A stretch of 64,000 bases of DNA from Actinocatenispora sera (GCF_018324685.1 NZ_AP023354.1:2046001-2110000), one strand, 5' to 3'; positions 29,440 through 38,329 are shown, counted from the first letter of the stretch. A program made the numbers and translations. Notes: generated by a model from the sequence alone, not told the origin.

Positions 29440-29913
29440 CTAAGCCTTCGTGCTACTGGTGGCGGTCAGGAGTTGCTGCATCATCTTCTTGGAGAGGGCG
29501 GAGTTCTTGCCTTCGTTCTGCTCGTACAGATCGGCCGCGGCATCCAACGCGCCGGACAGCCGGTGTAGCGCAGACGTGAGCGACTTCCCGTCCTTGAGCG
29601 CCGAGAGGTGTACGTCGTCGACATGCGACTGCAAGCGGTCGGCTTCGGTGAACCGGCCGAACGGGTTGAGCCAGTCGGACGTTGCGCCGGAGTGCTGCTG
29701 GCCGTCCTTTTCCGCGATCGACTTGTCGTAGTCCTCGCCGCGGATGCGTTTGCCGCGTTCAGCTGTGACCTTGTCGATGGTGTCCATCGAGTACTTCTTC
29801 ATCCCGGCCTTGAACGTGGACCTGTCCTTGGCGAACTGCGTGGCGAGCTCCCGCACCTTCCGCGCGGCCTGCCTCAGATCCGCTGGGTAGACCTGTTGGA
29901 CGCCGTCGCCCAC
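29440..29913 (-). CDS. Putative small ESX-like helical protein
   Basis: A 157-residue, mostly helical and charged protein with no signal peptide. Helices at about 10-60 and 95-155 flank a loop with Trp-Leu-Asn-Pro (DWLNPFGRF). A YxxxE pattern (YEQNE) sits at the end of the last helix, in the position of type VII export signals. A canonical W-x-G is not seen. GTG 29913 follows a GGGAGG ribosome-binding site. It is the first gene of the three-gene minus-strand unit with the larger putative substrate (9-base gap) and the mycosin, and may form a heterodimer with the former. Confidence 0.55.
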   Translation of the reverse strand: MGDGVQQVYPADLRQAARKVRELATQFAKDRSTFKAGMKKYSMDTIDKVTAERGKRIRGEDYDKSIAEKDGQQHSGATSDWLNPFGRFTEADRLQSHVDDVHLSALKDGKSLTSALHRLSGALDAAADLYEQNEGKNSALSKKMMQQLLTATSSTKA

Positions 29914-30029
29914 TGGGAACCTCCCGAAAGCATCAGACCGAACCGGAAGGCAACGTATCGCACCCGTTCAACCACGCGCAGCCGCTGGTGTCGTGCGTCG
30001 GAGGTTCCCCGCTCAGGCGAGAGGGCCGC

Positions 30030-30181
30030 TCAGCGCCGCGGTGAAGGCGGCTCAGGCGGTGGTGCGCCGGTGAGTACGGGACCGGATGGATCCCTCGAGT
30101 CGCGCATTGCGATGGCCATCTCCGAGCCCGCCACCTCGACGCAGTTGCCTCCGGTGTTCGGCTGCTCTTACGCCAGGCCAC
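30030..30181 (-). pseudogene. Frameshifted DUF397 remnant
   Basis: On the minus strand the DUF397 start AWRKSSR is followed, after loss of one base near 30160, by NTGGNCVEVAGSEMAIAMRDS and DPSGPVL in another frame, then a stop at 30030-30032. The usual C-terminal FTPAEW segment is missing. The two frames together match the DUF397 consensus, so this is a decayed gene. Intact DUF397 genes normally sit beside an XRE regulator; none of the matching type is adjacent here. Confidence 0.7.
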
Positions 30182-30309
30182 CGGGACCGTTGCGACTTCG
30201 ACGCAGTGACCGCCGTTGGTAGCCCGTGCCGCGCCCCGCGGTACCGCCCAGCCTTGGAGAACGCGGGCGGCGCCGAGACCGAGGCCACCCGCCTCTCCAC
30301 GCGTGGATG

Positions 30310-30489
30310 TTGATCAAGGGATCGGAGGGTTGATCAAGGGATTGCAGCGTAGAGCAAGCGCTTTCCGCGTCGCAATCCCTTGATCAACGCCGGAGCCCCT
30401 TGATCAACGCCCGTGCCCCTTGATCAACGCCCGTGTCTCTTGATCAACGCCGACATCCCTTGATCGGCGCCGGCGCGCCCTTGATCGAC
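30310..30489. repeat. TTGATCAAGGG repeat cluster with a 17-bp inverted repeat
   Basis: Two direct copies of TTGATCAAGGG on the plus strand are followed by at least five inverted copies (CCCTTGATCAACGCC and variants) to 30489. A perfect 17-bp inverted repeat (30329-30345 with 30372-30388, 26-base loop) forms a large hairpin. The same element recurs at 37188-37240. Located between the XRE gene's 3' end and the DUF397 remnant. Confidence 0.85.
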
Positions 30490-30513
30490 TTGGGCGGGTG
30501 ACGGGGGCTGGGG

Positions 30514-31323
30514 TTAGCTTGCTGGTCGGCGGGTGCGGAGGTAGGTGGCGGTGGGGTCGTCGGCGGGGTAGAAGGACTCGATGGCGAGTTCGGCGACGGT
30601 GACGTCGAGCGGGGTACCGAAGACCGCGGTGGTGGAGAAGAAGGACAGCTCGACGCCCTGGTACCGGTAGCGCAGCGGTACGACGACGCTCCCCGGCCCG
30701 GCCATGTCGATCTCCGGCTCCGGGTCGGCGCACGGGTAGCCGGCGAGTTCGCGGTACAGCTCGGCGAGGGCCACGTCCGCGGTGGCCTCGGCCTGGTGCC
30801 GGAGCCGGCCGAGCAGGTGGGCGCGCCACTGGCCGAGGTTCGCGATCCGTGGCGCCATCCCGTCGGGGTGCAGCGTGAGCCGCAGCGCGTTGGCGGGCGG
30901 TTCCAGCAGGTGCGCGGCAACATCCTCGGTGAAGAGGTCGATCGCCGGGTTCGCGTCGATCAGCGTCCAGGTGCGGTCGACGACGACGGCCGGGTACGGC
31001 TGGTGTCCGGCCAGCACCTGCCGCAGTGCCGCGCACACCGAACCGAGGTCGGGCGAGTCCAGGTCGTGCTCCGGGTACGCCGGTGCGTACCCGCCGGCGA
31101 GCAGCAGCGCGTTGCGCTCCCGCAGCGGTACGTCCAGGCGCTCGGCCAGCTTGAGGATCATCTGGCTGGTCGGCCGGGACCGGCCGGTCTCGACGTAGCT
31201 GAGGTGGCGGGTCGACACGTCGGCACCCAGCGACAGTTCCAGCTGGCTGAGCCGGCGCCGCTGCCGCCACTCGCGCAGCAGGCTGCCCACCGGCGCCGGC
31301 CGGTCCAGGACGTTCGTGGTCAT
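30514..31323 (-). CDS. XRE family transcriptional regulator with MmyB-like ligand domain
   Basis: A 269-residue regulator. The N-terminal helix-turn-helix (LLREWRQRRRLSQLELS, then STRHLSYVETGRSRPTSQMI) is followed by an MmyB-type ligand-binding domain (YPAVVVDRTWTLIDANPAI, then GVELSFFSTTAVFGTPLDVTV region). In this family the C-terminal PAS-like domain binds a fatty-acid-type ligand and the protein controls adjacent enzymes. ATG 31323 starts the conserved protein; the longer frame would extend into the promoter. It is divergent from the alpha/beta hydrolase at 31567, its likely target. Confidence 0.88.
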   Translation of the reverse strand: MTTNVLDRPAPVGSLLREWRQRRRLSQLELSLGADVSTRHLSYVETGRSRPTSQMILKLAERLDVPLRERNALLLAGGYAPAYPEHDLDSPDLGSVCAALRQVLAGHQPYPAVVVDRTWTLIDANPAIDLFTEDVAAHLLEPPANALRLTLHPDGMAPRIANLGQWRAHLLGRLRHQAEATADVALAELYRELAGYPCADPEPEIDMAGPGSVVVPLRYRYQGVELSFFSTTAVFGTPLDVTVAELAIESFYPADDPTATYLRTRRPAS

Positions 31324-31566
31324 GGTCGTCACGGTAAGCGAGAGGTCACCACACCCGCCATGACCACGGAGGCCATCGCCCGTCCCGAACCGGCGCAGCG
31401 GGTCAACCCCACCCCGGGGTCGGCACGTGGGTGGGGTCATCGCCCGTGTGGGGTCTCGTCGCGGCCGGCATGACCTCGGAGGTCATCGACGTCATGTCGC
31501 GGGCCGGCCACAGTGGTGTCAGCACCGAGCCGGATCCGCCGGCCGGCCCGATCCGAGGAGTACGAC

Positions 31567-32388
31567 ATGGCTTCCGTGACCGCCACCGACGGCACCCGCC
31601 TCGCCTACGAGGAGTACGGCGTGGGCGCGCCGATGGTGTTCATCGCCGGCTGGTCGCTGTCGGCCGACATGTGGGAGCACCAGGTGCCGCGGTTCGTTGC
31701 CGAGGGGTACCGCTGCGTCATGCTGGACCGCCGCGGCCACGCCCGGTCCGAGCGCCCGTCGGGCGGGTACGACCTGGACATGCTCAGCGACGACATCCAC
31801 AGCCTGCTCACCGAGCTGGACCTGCGGGACGTGACGATCATCGGGCACTCGTTCGGTGGTGTCGAGGTGGCGCACTATCTCGCCCGGCACGGCTCGGAGC
31901 GGATCGCCCGGGCGGTGTTCCTGGCCGCCTGCCTGCCGTCGATGAAGCGCAGCGAGGCGAACCCGGAAGGCGTGCCGCCGGAGGCGATCGAGCTGACCAT
32001 GGCGGAGTTGCGCGCCGACCGGCCGAAGTGGCTGGCCAAGAGCGCTCAGGCGTACTTCGCGACGCACCTGTTCAACGACGTGTCGCCGGCCCTGATCGAC
32101 GACACGGTCCGGCAGTGCCTGAACGTGGCGCCGATGGCGGCGTTCACGCTGCAGGAGGCGAACCTGAATGCGGCGCACGAGGACACCCTGCCGGACATCG
32201 ACGTCCCGGTACTGGTGCTGCACGGCGCCGCGGACGCCTCGGCGCCGGTGCACTTCACCGGTCGGCGCACCGCCGCGGCGATCCCCGGCTGCGTCTACCA
32301 CGAGTACCCGACCGCCGGCCACGGCCTCTACGTCACGCATGCGGACGTCGTGAACACCGACATCCTCGACTTCGTCAAGGCGTCCTGA
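31567..32388 (+). CDS. Alpha/beta hydrolase (chloroperoxidase/esterase-like)
   Basis: A 273-residue hydrolase without a signal peptide. The nucleophile elbow is GHSFGG, the acid residue sits in LVLHGAADASAP, and the His in TAGHGLYVTHAD. This arrangement is typical of the non-haem chloroperoxidase/arylesterase branch. ATG 31567 follows GAGGAG at six bases; an upstream start at 31513 has no ribosome-binding site. It is divergent from an XRE/MmyB regulator and followed after 50 bases by a DUF1330 gene, which suggests a small regulated enzyme unit. Substrate unknown. Confidence 0.85.
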   Translation: MASVTATDGTRLAYEEYGVGAPMVFIAGWSLSADMWEHQVPRFVAEGYRCVMLDRRGHARSERPSGGYDLDMLSDDIHSLLTELDLRDVTIIGHSFGGVEVAHYLARHGSERIARAVFLAACLPSMKRSEANPEGVPPEAIELTMAELRADRPKWLAKSAQAYFATHLFNDVSPALIDDTVRQCLNVAPMAAFTLQEANLNAAHEDTLPDIDVPVLVLHGAADASAPVHFTGRRTAAAIPGCVYHEYPTAGHGLYVTHADVVNTDILDFVKAS

Positions 32389-32438
32389 CCGGGCGGCGGC
32401 AGCGGTTAGCGACCACGCGACGACCAAGGAGCACGATC

Positions 32439-32786
32439 ATGACCGGCTACGCACTGGCTCGGCTGAACACACCAGGGAAGCTGCAGCCCGAGGTCTTCGA
32501 GTACCTGGAGCGCATTCAGGGCACGCTCGACCCGTACGGCGGGCGGTTCCTGATCCATGGCGGCAGGGTCGAGGTGAGGGAGGGCGGCTGGTCCGGGGAC
32601 GTGATCCTGATTGGCTTCCCGACCGCGCAGCACGCCCGCGACTGGTACGACTCCCCGGCGTACCAGCAGATCAAGCACCTGCGCGGCGACCACATCGGCG
32701 GTGACGTCCTGATCATCGAGGGCGAACCGGCCGACCACGACTCCGCCGCCATGGCCGCCGCGCTACGCGCCGCCGCCCGGTCCTGA
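32439..32786 (+). CDS. DUF1330 domain protein
   Basis: A 115-residue protein of the DUF1330 family, a small ferredoxin-fold (dimeric alpha/beta barrel) domain. Family features: YALARLN at the start, the YGGRFLIHGG strand, and FPTAQHARDWYDSPAYQ near the middle. ATG 32439 is preceded by AAGGAG. It lies 50 bases after the alpha/beta hydrolase and before a terminator hairpin, so the two are probably co-transcribed. Function unknown. Confidence 0.85.
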   Translation: MTGYALARLNTPGKLQPEVFEYLERIQGTLDPYGGRFLIHGGRVEVREGGWSGDVILIGFPTAQHARDWYDSPAYQQIKHLRGDHIGGDVLIIEGEPADHDSAAMAAALRAAARS

Positions 32787-32799
32787 CCCGACCGTGGTA

Positions 32800-32823
32800 C
32801 GCCCGGCCGGTGTCGGCCGGGCG
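32800..32823 (+). terminator. Hairpin terminator after the hydrolase-DUF1330 unit
   Basis: A perfect 10-bp stem (CGCCCGGCCG with CGGCCGGGCG) and a four-base GTGT loop, 14 bases after the DUF1330 stop codon. Confidence 0.75.
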
Positions 32824-32947
32824 GCGTGCCGTGTGGTTCTCCGCAGCGGCTCTCGGTGGTGCTCCGCGGCGGGCCGGCGGTTTGCCGCAGTGACTACCGG
32901 TTCGCCGATTTCTAACGTCGTTTCGGTCGGACGAGATCGAGGGGACC

Positions 32948-34486
32948 ATGACGACGAACACCACCACCAGGATGACCAGCGGATGGCCGATGCTCGCGAT
33001 CGGCGGCGCGCTGTCGCTGTTCGCGCTGCACGCGACGGGGGACCTGGCCCCGGCCGCCTGGCTGTACGGGATCGCGCTGATCCGCTTCTGCCGCACCGTG
33101 CGGGCCGGGCGGGCGATCCTGGGCGTGGCCGCCGTGACCGCGCTGGACGCCGCCTGCTGGATGTACCAGGCCGACCTCGCTGCCTCGCCGGTCGTGCTGC
33201 TGGCGCTGGCGTTCGTGCCGCCGCTGACCGCGCCGTTCGTCGCCGACCGGCTGCTCACCCGCCGGTTGCCACCGCTCGCGGGCACCCTGGTGTACCCGGC
33301 GACGAAGGTGGCCTGCGAGTTCCTGGTCGCGTCGGTCACGCCGCTGGGCACGCTGTTCGGCGTGCTCGGCACCACCCAACATGCGAACCTGCCGCTGCTG
33401 CAACTCGCCAGCGTCACCGGGGTGTACGGGCTCAGCTTCGTCGTCGCCTGGGCGGCTCCGGTGGCGAACCTGCTGCTCGAATGGGGCGGACTGCGGCCGG
33501 TCGCGGCGTACTCGGCGGTACTGGCCGTGGTGTTCGGTGCCGGCGCGATGCGCCTCGCGTACGCCCCGGTCGACGGGCCCACCGTCCGCGTCGCCGGCGT
33601 CACCGCGTCGCGTGACTCGGTCGCCCGGCTCGGTGACCGGATCCGCCGGTACGACTCGGTGTCGGAGATGCTCGCCGAGGACGCCGCCACGATGCGCGCG
33701 GCGTTCGAACCGGTCAACGCCGATCTGCTGGCGGCGACGGCGCGCGAGGCGCGGGCCGGTGCGCGGATCGTGGTCCGGCCGGAGTCCGGCGCGCTGGCGG
33801 TCGACGCCGGGGCGGGTCCGCTGCTCGACCGGGCCCGCCGCGTCGCCGCCAGGTACCGGGTGTACGTGCAGGTCGGCCTCACCACCTACGTCGAGGCCGC
33901 CCCGCAGGTGCGCAACCAGACGGTGTTGATCACCCCGACCGGCGGCACGGCCTGGACGTACGACAAGAGCCACCCGGTGCCAGTGCTGGAGCCGTACCAG
34001 GCAGGTCCGGGGGTGTTGCCGGTCGCGGACACCGGGTACGGGCGGCTGTCCAGCCTGGTCTGCTACGACGCCGACTTCCCCGACCTGGCCCGGCAGGGCG
34101 GCCGGGGCGGCGTGGACATCATGCTGATCTCGGCGAACACCTGGGCGGGCATCAAGCGGTTGCACGCGGAGAATGCGATCTTCCGCGCCGTGGAGAACGG
34201 GTACACCATCGTCCGGCAGGCCAGCAGGGGCCAGTCGAACATCGTCGACCGGCAGGGACACACCCTTGCCCTGGACGACTACTTCGACGCCGATCGGCAG
34301 ACGGTCGTCGCGTCCGTGCCCGTGTCCGGGGTCCGCACCGTGTACGGGACCGTCGGTGACGTGTTCGCCTGGCTCGCCGTTGCCGTCGCGCTGGGTCTGC
34401 CGGTGTTCGCCGTGGCGTGGCGGCGCCGGGCGGGCCGGGGACGGCACGCCACCGAAGCCGGCTCGGTCGCCGTCGCACACTGGTGA
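32948..34486 (+). CDS. Nitrilase-superfamily membrane protein, apolipoprotein N-acyltransferase-like
   Basis: A 512-residue protein. About seven hydrophobic helices occupy roughly residues 10-200, then a carbon-nitrogen hydrolase domain, and a final helix near 470-490. The Glu-Lys-Cys triad is visible: Glu in VRPESGA, Lys in YDKSHPVP and Cys in VCYDADFPD. This is the architecture of Lnt, which N-acylates lipoproteins. The N-terminal membrane part is divergent, so it may be a second Lnt-type enzyme with another acceptor. ATG 32948 follows GAGGGG. It converges with the small membrane protein at 34564. Confidence 0.8.
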   Translation: MTTNTTTRMTSGWPMLAIGGALSLFALHATGDLAPAAWLYGIALIRFCRTVRAGRAILGVAAVTALDAACWMYQADLAASPVVLLALAFVPPLTAPFVADRLLTRRLPPLAGTLVYPATKVACEFLVASVTPLGTLFGVLGTTQHANLPLLQLASVTGVYGLSFVVAWAAPVANLLLEWGGLRPVAAYSAVLAVVFGAGAMRLAYAPVDGPTVRVAGVTASRDSVARLGDRIRRYDSVSEMLAEDAATMRAAFEPVNADLLAATAREARAGARIVVRPESGALAVDAGAGPLLDRARRVAARYRVYVQVGLTTYVEAAPQVRNQTVLITPTGGTAWTYDKSHPVPVLEPYQAGPGVLPVADTGYGRLSSLVCYDADFPDLARQGGRGGVDIMLISANTWAGIKRLHAENAIFRAVENGYTIVRQASRGQSNIVDRQGHTLALDDYFDADRQTVVASVPVSGVRTVYGTVGDVFAWLAVAVALGLPVFAVAWRRRAGRGRHATEAGSVAVAHW

Positions 34487-34525
34487 GCCCCGCCTCGGAT
34501 GGTCGGGAACGCGGCCCCGGAAGAG

Positions 34526-34557
34526 GTCCGCACGATCACCCGGGTGGCCGTGCGGAC
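34526..34557. terminator. Bidirectional hairpin between convergent genes
   Basis: Arms GTCCGCACG (34526-34534) and CGTGCGGAC (34549-34557) enclose a second palindrome CACCCGGGTG. It ends seven bases before the stop codon of the minus-strand gene and can serve both genes. Confidence 0.7.
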
Positions 34558-34563
34558 GCGGGG

Positions 34564-34950
34564 TCAGTCGTTGTTCTTGCCTTCGAGGCGGTCCGGGATC
34601 AGGAGGCTGAGCAGGAAGCTGACGATGGCGACGATCAGCGCACCCCAGAATCCGGCCCAGAACCCGGAGACGTGGAAGGTGAGCCCCAGCTTGTCCGACA
34701 GGTAGCCGGCGAGCAGGAACAGCAGCGCGTTGACCACGAGGGAGATCAGGCCGAGGGTCAGGATGTACAGCCCGCAGCCGATCACCTTGATGATGGGCTT
34801 GAGCACCGCGTTGATGATCCCGAAGATCACCGCAACGGCCAGCAGGGAGCCGATCTTGTGCCAGGTCGACCCGGTCAGCGAGATGCCCGGCAGCAGCGTC
34901 GACACCCACAGCGCCACGGCGTTGATGATGATCCTGATCAGTATGCGCAC
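34564..34950 (-). CDS. Phage-holin-4-like small membrane protein
   Basis: A 128-residue protein with four predicted helices (AVALWVSTLLPGISL, then GSLLAVAVIFGIINAVL, VVNALLFLLAGYL and FWGALIVAIVSFLLSLL). This is the mycobacterial four-TM holin superfamily widespread in actinomycetes; most members are chromosomal housekeeping membrane proteins, not phage holins. The start ATG at 34950 begins the first helix. Monocistronic. The function of this family is not established. Confidence 0.8.
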   Translation of the reverse strand: MRILIRIIINAVALWVSTLLPGISLTGSTWHKIGSLLAVAVIFGIINAVLKPIIKVIGCGLYILTLGLISLVVNALLFLLAGYLSDKLGLTFHVSGFWAGFWGALIVAIVSFLLSLLIPDRLEGKNND

Positions 34951-35062
34951 GTCCTGATCGTCGCATGCCGCGACCAGTGTCGCCGGACAACCGTGTGGTG
35001 TCCGTCATACCGGGCCGCGGAATCCCGGCGCGGGCCGGGTCGTTGTGATGAGCGGTCGGTGT

Positions 35063-35086
35063 GGTTCGAGTCCCCGGGCCTCACCA
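35063..35086 (+). other. tRNA 3'-end-like fragment (T-loop to CCA), possible attachment-site scar
   Basis: The string GGTTCGAGTCCCCGGGCC followed by TCACCA looks like a tRNA T-loop, acceptor strand and CCA end. No matching 5' acceptor strand or anticodon arm is present in the preceding 90 bases, and the T-stem 5' side pairs poorly. A lone tRNA 3' end is the usual trace of tRNA-targeted integration. It is followed by an unassigned terminator at 35172. Confidence 0.4.
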
Positions 35087-35171
35087 ATTGCCTTCGCGGA
35101 ATACCGCACCTTCGGGTGGCTGGAGCCCCGTTGTGCCACTCGCCGAGAGGCGACCGCCATGCCGGCCACCC

Positions 35172-35205
35172 AGGCCGCCCCGGTCCGTCAGGACCGGGGC
35201 GGCCT
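35172..35205 (+). terminator. Strong hairpin terminator without an obvious upstream gene
   Basis: A perfect 15-bp stem (AGGCCGCCCCGGTCC with GGACCGGGGCGGCCT) and a GTCA loop. The nearest upstream plus-strand gene ends at 34486, beyond a minus-strand gene. The tRNA-like fragment at 35063-35086 is the only plus-strand feature directly before it, so it may be the fragment's original terminator. Confidence 0.75.
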
Positions 35206-35268
35206 CGTGCGTGTCGGGCTCGGCGCAATGTGGTTGTCGGCGACCGGTGGCGTTGGCACGATGAGCGA

Positions 35269-35778
35269 ATGCTGGAGGTACGGGTACTGACCGGGGACGA
35301 CTGGAAGCTGTGGCGCGAGGTCCGCCTCGCCGCCCTGTCCGAGGCGCCGTACGCGTACGGCTCCACCTACGCCGACTGGGTCGACGCGGACGAGCAGCAG
35401 TGGCGCGACCGGCTCGACGCCCCCGGCTTCCGCAACGTGCTGGTACTGCTCGACGGGTCACCGGCCGGCATCGCCACCGGCATCCCGAGCGACGAGCCCG
35501 GCGTCGCCGAGCTGATCTCGATGTACGTGTGTCCCGCCGCCCGCGGTCACGGCGTCGGTGACCGGCTGATCGACGAGGTCGCCGCGGCGGCCGCCGCGGC
35601 CGGCGCGCACACTCTGCGGCTCAACGTGACCCAGGGCAACGCGCACGCCGGGAACCTCTACGCGCGCAACGGTTTCCACGACGTCACCCCGAGCCCGGCG
35701 CCGGGCACCAACGGCGTCCAGTACGAACGCACGATGGCCCGCCGGCTCGACCGCGCCGCCCGCTCGACCCCGGCCTGA
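35269..35778 (+). CDS. GNAT family N-acetyltransferase
   Basis: A 169-residue GNAT domain protein. Strand 4 is AELISMYVCPAARGHGVGDRLI, which carries the acetyl-CoA pyrophosphate loop (R-G-H-G-V-G), and the C-terminal part has LNVTQGNAHAGNLYARNGF, the usual GNAT helix 4/strand 6 motif. The N-terminus (EVRVLTGDDWKLWREVRLAAL) is complete. ATG 35269 is taken; the long frame upstream of it covers intergenic sequence. The ribosome-binding site is weak and a leaderless transcript is possible. The acceptor substrate is unknown. Confidence 0.85.
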   Translation: MLEVRVLTGDDWKLWREVRLAALSEAPYAYGSTYADWVDADEQQWRDRLDAPGFRNVLVLLDGSPAGIATGIPSDEPGVAELISMYVCPAARGHGVGDRLIDEVAAAAAAAGAHTLRLNVTQGNAHAGNLYARNGFHDVTPSPAPGTNGVQYERTMARRLDRAARSTPA

Positions 35779-36057
35779 CCACCCGCTCGAGTCCGGCCGG
35801 ACCGGCCGCTCGACCGTGCTACCCGCCGCCTGCCCCAGGCCCGACTGGGCACTCCACTCGCGCGCCGGCCGCTCGACCGGGCGGCACGCGCCCGCGGGGC
35901 ACGGACGGTTCAGCGGCTCGACTGGGCGCTCCGCTCGGGTGCCGGCGCTCGACCGGGCGGCATGCGCCGCCGGCGCGGTCGGCTCAGCTGGTTCGACCGG
36001 GTGCCGCTCGGGTGCCGCTCGGTCGACCGCGCGACACACGCCAACGGCGCGGTCGGC
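35779..36057. repeat. Degenerate GC-rich repeats between convergent genes
   Basis: The 279-base gap is filled with degenerate short repeats: GCTCGACCGGGCGGCA and GGGTGCCGCTCGG-like units, and two copies of GGCGCGGTCGGCTCAG (35972 and 36046). The second of these runs into the gene and supplies the stop codon of the TetR gene (36058-36060). No open frame looks coding. Confidence 0.6.
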
Positions 36058-36609
36058 TCAGCCGGCCGGGTGCAGGGCGCGCAGGGCGGCGGAGACCAGC
36101 GTGGCGCGGCGCGCCGCCGGCAGCTGCGCGGTACCGAGGTCGGCGACGGCGGCGAGCGTGCCGTGCTTGGCCGCGGCGTACGCGGCGTGGGCCCGGAGCC
36201 GCGCGTCCGCGTCGCCCGGCGCCGGGACGAGCGCCGCGGTGAGCGCCTCGTTGATGTCCCGGGACCGGTCGAGCAACCGTTCGCGCTGCGCCGCCTGTAC
36301 CGACGGGTCGCCGTCGAGCATGCCGGCCATCGCGAACAGCTCGGCGGTCAGGTCGACGACCCGGCCGAGCAGCTGCTCGTCGGTCAGCTGCGGCGCCTGC
36401 GCCACCAACTCGTCGAACCGCTGCGTCGGTGCGGCGAGCAGCGCCGCCAGGATCTCGTTCTTCGAGCGGAAGTGGTGGTAGAGCGCGGCCTTGCTGGTGC
36501 CGAGGTGGCCGGCGAGGTCGGCCACCGAGGTACCGGCGAAGCCGCGCTCGGTGAACAGCTCCAGCGCGGTGTCGAGGATGCGCTGCCGGGTTCGTGCCGC
36601 GTCCGCCAT
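36058..36609 (-). CDS. TetR family transcriptional repressor
   Basis: A 183-residue regulator. The N-terminal DNA-binding domain is typical (RQRILDTALELFTERGFAGTSVADLAGHLG, then TSKAALYHHFRSKNEIL), followed by a divergent ligand-binding domain. It is divergent from a SnoaL-like gene with a 90-base gap that holds two copies of a palindromic element (see 36628-36680), the likely operators for both genes. The inducer cannot be predicted. Confidence 0.9.
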   Translation of the reverse strand: MADAARTRQRILDTALELFTERGFAGTSVADLAGHLGTSKAALYHHFRSKNEILAALLAAPTQRFDELVAQAPQLTDEQLLGRVVDLTAELFAMAGMLDGDPSVQAAQRERLLDRSRDINEALTAALVPAPGDADARLRAHAAYAAAKHGTLAAVADLGTAQLPAARRATLVSAALRALHPAG

Positions 36610-36627
36610 GCCGCCGAGCCTACTTGA

Positions 36628-36680
36628 CGACCGTTCGGTAGGTGGAGCAGTGTAGGTGATCTACCGACCGTTCGGTAGGT
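36628..36680. promoter_or_regulatory. Two TetR-type operators
   Basis: GACCGTTCGGTAGGT occurs at 36628-36642 and again at 36666-36680, 38 bases apart. The second copy is part of a palindrome CTACCGA-CCGT-TCGGTAG (36661-36678). They occupy the intergenic space between the TetR gene and its divergent neighbour, so they are probably the repressor's binding sites. Confidence 0.7.
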
Positions 36681-36699
36681 CGACGGAGAGGTGAACGAC

Positions 36700-37044
36700 A
36701 TGGACCGGGACGAGATGATCAGGCTGGCCCACCGGATGTACGCAGCGGCGAACGACCGGAACCTGGCGGCGGTGGACGAGATCTTCGCCGCGGACTTCCG
36801 CGGGGTCGGCATCACCGGGCCCGACCAGGTGAAGAAGGCCTGGTCGGCGATGGCCGCCCGGTGCCCGGACTTCCACGTCGAGCTGGTGGACGTGCTGGTC
36901 GACGGCGACCGGATGGCACTGCGCGCCGCCGTGACCGGCGTCGAGCTCACCGCCGGTACGGACGGCTACCTGACCGAGTGGATCAGGGTGGCCGACGGCA
37001 GGATCGCCGACCTCTGGGGTGTCACCAACGCCGCCCTCCGCTGA
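36700..37044 (+). CDS. SnoaL-like/NTF2-fold protein
   Basis: A 114-residue single-domain protein of the SnoaL-like (NTF2) fold. It shows the family pattern of an N-terminal helix (RLAHRMYAAANDRNLAAVDEIFAADF), GPDQVKKAWSAMAARCPDFHVELVDVLVDGDRMALRAAVTG strands, and a final YLTEWIRVADGRIADLW region. ATG 36700 follows GGAGAGG; an in-frame GTG at 36691 overlaps that site. Members are small polyketide-cyclase-like or unassigned enzymes. Its expression is probably controlled by the divergent TetR. Confidence 0.8.
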   Translation: MDRDEMIRLAHRMYAAANDRNLAAVDEIFAADFRGVGITGPDQVKKAWSAMAARCPDFHVELVDVLVDGDRMALRAAVTGVELTAGTDGYLTEWIRVADGRIADLWGVTNAALR

Positions 37045-37170
37045 CCACCAGCCCGGGGCCGACCGCCGGCCGCTACCACGACCCTGACCGCCGGCGCGGC
37101 GCTGACCCGCTGGCCGCTGGCCGCTGGCACGACGTTGACCCCGGTGCGCCGGGCTCCGCGGCCCACGGTC

Positions 37171-37240
37171 GATCAAGGGCCGAAAGAGTTGATCAAGGGA
37201 TCCAGTCGCAGGCTGAACGCGCACGAACCCCTTGATCAAC
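37171..37240. repeat. Second TTGATCAAGGG element, inverted pair
   Basis: GTTGATCAAGGG (37188-37199) and CCCTTGATCAAC (37229-37240) form a 12-bp inverted repeat with a 29-base loop; a partial copy GATCAAGGG precedes it at 37171. This is the element clustered at 30310-30489. It lies 24 bases beyond the stop codon of the minus-strand korB, in a convergent junction, and could act as a terminator. Confidence 0.75.
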
Positions 37241-37264
37241 GGCGTGACCGGCGGGTGCGGAAGG

Positions 37265-38321
<1,057 letters not shown>

Positions 38322-38329
<8 letters not shown>

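Noticed and set aside
34985-35086. Complete tRNA gene
   Set aside because: No 5' acceptor strand, D-arm or anticodon stem could be paired with the 3' sequence, so only a fragment is reported.
34417-35778. 453-codon version of the GNAT gene
   Set aside because: The first 284 codons run through the 3' end of another gene, a terminator and the tRNA-like fragment; homology begins only at ATG 35269.
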